This document shows positions 57,200-64,000 of a stretch of 64,000 nt of DNA, piece after piece. The notes below the pieces were generated by a model that ran no database searches, had not been told where the DNA came from, and saw only the letters and a list, made by a program, of their open reading frames with translations. The stretch covers positions 928,001-992,000 of the forward strand of contig JAQFVV010000017.1 in assembly GCA_028023455.1 (NCBI GenBank), read 5' to 3'. The position numbers and the translations under genes were made by a program. Source of the DNA: Epiperipatus broadwayi (Eukaryota; Onychophora; Udeonychophora; Euonychophora; Peripatidae). Each line of letters begins with the position of its first letter. Positions within the stretch are counted from its first letter, which is position 1.

Positions 57200-59420
57200 C
57201 TGTGGCTTAGTATGCTAATGTGATTTAACGGGTTGATATTACTCACGCTATGGTATTTCTATGTTAAGGAAAATAACCCATGACAATAGCTTTTAGAATG
57301 AATGCTTATAAGATTTTAAATTACTTAAATTACACAGAATATGATCAAACTTAATAACGGTTCGAAGGTTTGTTTTATTCAATATATGATTACATTTGGA
57401 TTTCAGGGAAGGTACATTAATTATAAATCAATTATTTTGGAACCTTATGAGATGATTCATTTATTTCTTATCTGTGAAGAGAAATAGGAAAAATATGATC
57501 ATTTTGATATTATCGTGCGAGTCTACATTTATAGATTTTCTCAATAGTTAATTAATGATGTATTAATAGCGATTGAACGAAGGATGGGTAGCGCTAATAA
57601 GCGATAATGTATATATACTAAAGTTAATTAAATTTAAACTATAACGAGAATTTTGGGATGACTTAGGGAACTTATATCATTACGGCATATAGACATCTGA
57701 ACCATATGGAAGGATAAGAACGATAACGTGTGAACCACATGATAAGGCCTGAGTGGACGATGAGCTTCATTTATTTGGGAGCGAAGAAAATTAATCTTAT
57801 CCGCATTTGTGACGGATAGCATTGGGAATTGGTTGGCAAGATACTATGGTTCCAACTCGTAGGATGTTAACCTATAGCAGTGCTAGCCTAACCTAAGACA
57901 ATCTGTAAGAGCTGGGGCCTCCACACTCTGTCGAGAATTGTGCTTTATATAAGTATTCCATTATCGAGAAAACGCATGACAACGTCATTTCTGAATTAGG
58001 AATGTTATCACCGGGACACGTTACGAAAGCTGTCAGGTTTGATTTACCCTGATTTATACAGCCTTAAAATACTAATTAAGTCTAACGTAATGAAATAATG
58101 ATCTAAAGGCAGTCCCAAACGGGGCATACAACTTACTTAAAGAATTTATTCAATATCTTAAGGATAAATATTAAAACATTAAAATTCCTTCGCTAAACGC
58201 ATATTAACCCACCCGAGAACTAAGTGACTTAAATTATCGTTAGATGGCGGGGCGATTTATAAAATGAATCATCTAGACATAAGGATCTGAATTAAAGTTA
58301 TATAATACTCAATTTTCATCATGTTACTCAATAGGTGGAGCAATAGTAAATCATTTATTTTAAATAGTAGTGAAAAGCATAGTATTCATTATTAAAACAG
58401 TTTAGGAAAATCTCTCGATCGGGCGAATTTTATAATGTGAATATTCTTACGTTTACGATTAAATATTCCGCAATGGCAGAATAGCAAAAATAAATAGGAT
58501 TGATTCGCCAGATCGAGTTATTAGCATACTAAAAATTGATATGATTTGCATAATATTAAATAAACATTGCCGCATTAAAATAAAATACAAGGAGAGTGAG
58601 AACCTAGCAGTCGAGTTTAGAAAGTGAAAATTACAGTTTAAATATACAACAAACAGAAATAATAAAACAAAGAAAAGAGGTCATTATTTAGGCAGTTAAT
58701 CGGCTTAGCATTACCGATCACGAAATAAGTAATTACATTTTTACATTAGGAGAAATTTCAGAACTAGAAATGTTTACATTTATATTTTACAATAGAAAAG
58801 GTTATTAAGATGAAAGTTCGTTTATACGGCAAGGAATTACCTTTCTTTCCGATGAATTTCCAGCCGGGTGCGCACATGTTGGTTCCATGTTTGATAAAGG
58901 AATTAATTTATGACAAATTGACGAAATTAAGGTTTCGGTCCATTCTTTACTCAATATTAAGTTCATTTTGGCAGCAATTGATGAACGATGGTTTCCGAGT
59001 ATTTAGGCATCGGTTAGATTTTTGGAGAGATCCGGGGAAGCAAATCTATGTTTATTAGCCCATCATGTTGCCGTTCAGAGGGGCATGGCTTCCCCTTAGC
59101 AATGCATTAGAAAAATGACGTCTTCTCTCTTAGTTAGAAAATGTGGTTGTATTTATACTCGTTATCACCGCCGCTGGGTAATTCCCGGATGTTTTACTAA
59201 CTACAATGATACAGCATATTTTGGACTATAAACGAGATTAAGTTTGAGAGTTGGTTTTGGTCTAATTTAAACTGAAAATAGACCTGCGGAATCAACGTTA
59301 ACTAATCATGACGCTAAATCAATCTATATTACAATAAAACAAATTTCTTTTATAATTTGGAAGATGGTAAGTCTTTTATTTACTAATTTTACATTCCCCT
59401 CTCGAACTTTCTCTCTATGA
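57200..59420. other. CpG-richer noncoding block
   Basis: CG dinucleotides occur several times per 60 bases (for example 57540-57800, 57960-58030, 58400-58620, 58800-59060), whereas most of the window has none in many consecutive lines. The longest frame, 58810-59058 plus (82 codons, from MKVRLYGKELPFFPMNFQPG), has no recognisable domain. On the minus strand a TATA-like gagtataaatacaacc (near 59150) is followed by an aataaacat, as in an LTR, but no duplicated LTR was found. Possibly a young inserted element or an unmethylated regulatory region. Confidence 0.45.
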
Positions 59421-59999
59421 AAATATATGTATAAATAAAATATACATTATGCAACGCTTTAAATTATTAAAATTGATCTGTTACACACACATATGCACGA
59501 TTGTTTACCGTAATGAAAATATATAATTGTTTTTATGCATATTAATGTTAAATGAATTTACAGTTTACACATACATAAACAACCATGCGCATTGGTATAC
59601 CTTCACTCCCCGGTGGTCTATAATTAAATGGTTAGGTTTGAATCCATGTTTGGTGGTTTTAAACATTATTAGAGAGTGAAGCTGAATGTGTGCAACAGAT
59701 TCCGCTTCAATATGCTATAATAAAAAGATATACAGGGGTAAACCTTTATAATAAAATTTGAAAATACAAGTAATATTATTACTAACTCAAGAGTAGGAGA
59801 ATTCTCAACTCACTTTAGCACTAATAAAAGACTCTTTATATTGTGAGCATTTGCCATTGAGGTTACATTTGAATTTCTTCTACAAATATCTATTGTAATT
59901 ACTACTTAATCCATTTTTTTGGTATCTTTTAAGCATCTCCTTGCTTTGATCAGATTAAATCATTATATTTAATTCTTATAAAATTTAGAAATGTTTTTT
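59421..59999. other. Unassigned AT-rich sequence
   Basis: No supported feature. Confidence 0.4.
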
Positions 60000-62650
60000 G
60001 AAAATTTATGCTGCATAAGATCCATCTTTTGAATGTAATTTCTTCATTATTAAAATAAATTTAAATAATATACTTCACAAAATTAAATTTAATACCTAAG
60101 GATAAGATGATCTCAATTTATTTATAAAGTAAATTTTTAACTCTTTAGATCTATTCAATATTGAATGAAATCCTAATTAATAAAATAAATAAGGAATACA
60201 TTTCCCCTAAGTTAGTTTCTTATCACAATTATGATAATAACAATACTTTTGCTAATTTGAATAAAATAAAACATGATCTCTTAATTTTAGAATAAGATGA
60301 TGAATAATCTACGATGATATTCTGATATTACGAATAGGTAAGGGATTTCGTAGCCATTCTAAATGTCCCAGAGAAAATCTACTTAAACATCTTCTAATAT
60401 GAAAGTTCTTATAAAATTAAATTTTATCATAGAAGAATTCGAGAGGTTAGCGATGGCTGCTTTACAAGCAGTTGTCCCGGGTTCGCTTCCCGGCTGATGC
60501 TATGACCCATGAGAAAAAAAATGTACAATGATTTGAAATAAGCAAATCAAATTAGTTAAAGTGATCCAAAGTGATAAATCAAACTATAATTCTTTATTAA
60601 GCAGAATACATATTTCTTAGATGTAATTTTAATATTTAAATAATTCAATCAAGTGAATCTTATTAGCTTCAATGTTCATGCATTTCTTTAGAAAATATTA
60701 CTTAAAATAATTTATGATATTTCATAAGTTCTTAAATTTTGGTTCATAAGTGGAATGGTGGGAACAAACAACTGTGAGAAATTTCTTAAATAATAAAAAC
60801 AAATATTTATTATGCAGAAAAACAAATACTAATTATATTTTGAGTCTACATAGCCAAAGGCTTTCACAATATTACTTCCTCAGAATTTATGACAAGCATT
60901 AAAATTTTACATTATATTGTATAAAAAAATAAATTTGATTGGATTAAGCAAAACTAATCCAGCAGATTAAAATAAACTTTCTATTTTTTAGTTATCAAAA
61001 TCTTCTCAATGCATTCATACAGTGATAATAATCTTTATATAAGGAGTGCCCCTTTTTATAAATCATTAACATACTCAATAGTAATAATAACTTAGCAATC
61101 CAGCAAAGAAGGAGTGATAAGACAAATGGATATTGTCAATTTTTGCCTAAATATCCTTTAATTTTTTTTAATTATTTATATTTTGCCCTCATTATTAGAA
61201 AAGGTCAGATATAAGACTTTCACTTCTACAATGAATTAGTCACATCTAAGTCAACCAAGTCTGCTATAGAGATAAGGAAAAATTTCTTAATCCCTTGATA
61301 AAAACTTAAAATGCAAGATAAAGCCATGGTAAAATATTACACATGTTTTACTAAACATACTACAAAATACAAACAAAATTCATCTTTAAGTAATTAAGTA
61401 TGGCAAAGTAAAAAGTATGATGGCTTAGATCATAAGAATGCACCTACTTTTGAGGGCTAAAAAAGAATCTAAGATTCAATAATCAGGAAAAATAATGAGA
61501 ATTCACATAAGGGATAAAATATTAAATAGGGTTGTCTTAAATAAGAGAGCCCCAGCTACTATCTCCATAATATATACATATGAGCATATGTATGCTAACA
61601 AGACAATAATAAGAGAGAATTCTACCAAAATAACCTAGCAAAATAATGAGAGACTAATGCTACCATCTCTTAATATATTGGCATAAATAAGCAACCCTAA
61701 GTAGAGTAACTAAATCTACTATCTAACATGATACTATAGGTAACAGATGTGAAAAATTATAAAAATTAATAACTAATACCAAAAATGGCTCTATTATTAT
61801 TAGGCAATGAATAAGTATAAAACACAAGAGAAACATACATCTACTTATTCAGCTTATGGCGTAGCAGTATACTTTTATAAATAAATGATTCATATGCAAA
61901 AGAGAATACATATTATTTCAAAATATGCAAATATAATAGCATATAAAATAATATACATCTGAAATAAAATAGTATGCAAAAATCATAATTACAAATAAAA
62001 TTAAACTTTGCCATTTAAAATATACATAAAATAAATGAAAGTCCTATTTTCTGTCTTCTTTAGTCATTCATCATTAGACTTTAACATGAGTAGGAATGTT
62101 TGGCAACAAAGTCTTGTAGACAGCAAATATAATACAATATAATTAGACTATCAAAATCTAGAATATAAACTATGAAATATGGAAAGTGTTTCTTCGATAT
62201 TCTTAGTAAAATTTCAGATAATTATATTATCAATTTGTAGAATCATTCCTTAAATAAGCATTCATAAATGTAAAGTATGATAAATGTTTAATTAATATTG
62301 CAATAAATATGCAAGTATTTGAATTCAGGTTTTCAAATTAATCCATCATATAAATTATTCTATGTTGTAATAACAAAGAATATTTTATAGTAGAATACTT
62401 CTGATAAGTCATATTTATCCAACATTTTCAAATATTTGCAAGAGATACTTATTTCAAATGTTACATTTATAACTATAATGGTCTCCATAGCAATATTCAA
62501 GGTGAAAAAAGAGGTTGCAGGATTTAAATATTATTGCAGGCATTATAAAATATTTAAATACAGAAAAACATTTAAGTTCACTTAAATATAATATTTACTA
62601 AGGCATTAATCCTTTAAACATGTGCACTTGAAAATATGAAGGTAGAAACC
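60000..62650. repeat. Long diverged repeat, copy 2
   Basis: Partner of 25700-28620; the shared landmarks are listed there and follow the same order. It is interrupted by the SINE at 60441-60520. Noncoding. Confidence 0.55.
60441..60520 (+). repeat. tRNA-derived SINE, copy 3
   Basis: Best preserved B box of the family, gggttcgcttcccgg, with the anticodon arm CTGC-TTTACAA-GCAG (TAC) and the 3' signature ctgatgctatgacccatgag before an A run. The first few bases of the tRNA head are missing. Confidence 0.75.
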
Positions 62651-63774
62651 TCTACAGGTCTTAACCACAAGCTTACTGTTTGTGTTTTTATAGGTATATT
62701 TTATATTTCCTTTTTATCAAGTGAAACAGTTTCTCGTAATTTGATTTTTTTATTACCCCTGTCTTGAGAAAATTATTTATTTCAAGGGAGAAAACAGTCC
62801 TAATAAGTGAATTCTATTCATATAGTCGTAAACAATAAATATCTTTATTAAAGTAACATCACAAATAAACTTGTTTATTTTAAGAATATTAACGTTAAAT
62901 ACTTTTTTGTAGCCTTAAAATAATTTTGTAAATGTCTGATAAAATATACTCATCATAGCAAAATATATAGACCTTATCCTAAGGAATTAAAAGTTCTTTA
63001 CCAGGAATAAATAAATTCTAGATGATATTTGATATGAAACAAATGTTTTAAATAAAATATCATGGAATCATTAATATTTTTAATAACATCATTATTATTG
63101 CTAAGAATTTTAAGTATATTATGGCAAATTTAAATTTAAGGCAGACATTCAACTATGCCTTGAAATTGACAATAACTCTTGCATGATAGTGTTAATAATA
63201 GTAATAACTTTTGAAGTCTTCCAGTGTGAAAATTTTAAAAGATAATATTCTAAACATAATTAAATGGTATTACCAATAAAGCTAGTAGACATGAAGACTT
63301 TAATTCTTTAGAGTTTAAATTCAGACAAGTGCATCCAGATATAAGTTTAGCCTAACATACTTAAGCTAAGGAATAACAAAATTTAAAGAAAACTACATTT
63401 TTAAAATTTTAAATACGACTGCTACAAGTGAGAAATATAAAGAAGTAGTAGTAGTCACATGTTAATTTCACCTTATTTATAGTAGTAATTGTGTGACCAC
63501 TACAATATTTTTGATTAATCTTTTAACCTATAACCTTTTCCTTGATTAGTTTGAATCCCTGGTCTAATGCAACTAGGAAAGATTACCAATTAAAAATTAA
63601 TTATTCAATTTTTTTTTTAAATCATTTTTTTCTTGTCTAGACAAACAAAAATCAAATTTACTTTCTACTAAAATAAAATAATTTCTTAAAATTACAGATA
63701 CCAGGATGAAACAAAATATTACATAATTAAATTTAATATTGAAATATAAGAATGGTGTATATACTTAATTTAGA
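62651..63774. other. Unassigned AT-rich sequence
   Basis: No exon or repeat recognised. Confidence 0.4.
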
Positions 63775-63835
63775 TGTAGTTAAAGGGAATTTGAACCCAG
63801 ATCTCCAAGCTCCCTACAGTTATCCATGAAATATC
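63775..63835. repeat. End fragment of the 14.9-kb TIR family
   Basis: gatgtagttaaagggaatttgaacccagat and tccaagctccctacagttat-like sequence match 14968-15028 in order. Only one end is present before the window closes; the remainder (63836-64000) shows nothing I recognise. Confidence 0.65.
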
Positions 63836-64000
63836 TATGCAGTATATTGATTCTTCAATTACTGCACACAAAAGTTAATTTGCGAACTAGTTAGTTTAAT
63901 TGTCAAAACAGTTCGATGTTCACTAATTTACAGTTTATACAAAGTTCTGATTACCATCGAGCTGTGTTAGAAAAGTACACTATGTACACACGATAACGAA

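Noticed and set aside
58810-59058. 82-codon plus-strand frame as a protein gene
   Set aside because: No recognised domain and no supporting splice or promoter signal; left as an unassigned frame in the CpG-richer block.
1-64000. Bacterial or phage features: CRISPR arrays, operons, Shine-Dalgarno sites
   Set aside because: None seen; spliced exons, LINEs and SINEs show eukaryotic DNA, and all regularly spaced repeats are transposon-internal tandems.

Overview
The window is AT-rich (roughly three quarters A+T by eye) animal genomic DNA. It has no operons and no bacterial gene layout. It carries short exons with AG/GT borders separated by introns of 3.5 to 12.8 kb, TA and GT microsatellites, 11-13 base G runs, LINE, Penelope, hAT and SINE sequences, and several very long inverted repeats. 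This fits an invertebrate with a repeat-rich genome. The phylum cannot be fixed from this sequence; mollusc, cnidarian and chelicerate all remain possible.

Host gene: six plus-strand exons (1227-1296, 4788-4885, 10387-10602, 23384-23448, 35308-35416, 45471-45566) have consensus splice borders and codon phases that join without a break into about 218 residues of one protein. Both ends of the gene lie outside the window or were not found. I do not recognise the protein.

Introns: almost everything else up to 49 kb is transposon debris. There is a Penelope reverse-transcriptase relic (430-900, minus) and a foldback element (1341-2320). A hAT relic (5218-7324) is interrupted by a second TIR element with telomere-like repeats (5638-6842). 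There are hairpin elements (9688-9809, 10883-11182), a composite inverted repeat (14929-15805), and a ~367-bp tandem array with a mariner-like scrap (20855-21974). Further on are tRNA-derived SINEs, a 28698-30168 TIR element, a 35.7-36.3 kb foldback, a 36.7-41.8 kb foldback split by a LINE, and a GTF2IRD2-like hAT element (42745-45303). A short retroposon family with 13-15 bp target duplications is inserted at 25041, 29548 and 35962, and two of these copies carry internal inverted duplications.

After the last recognised exon (45.6-64 kb): a Penelope GIY-YIG relic beside a candidate LTR (49.4-50.5 kb), a decayed coding stretch (50.5-51.3 kb), a young 5'-truncated LINE with an intact 500-codon frame (52342-54185), a small TIR element (55201-55448), more SINEs, a CpG-richer 2.2 kb block (57.2-59.4 kb), and a diverged second copy of the 25.7-28.6 kb repeat (60.0-62.65 kb).

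Several insertions can be ordered from target-site duplications and interrupted arms: the TIR element into hAT, the LINE into the foldback, and the retroposon into two inverted-repeat elements. Only the host gene and the second LINE look under recent selection.
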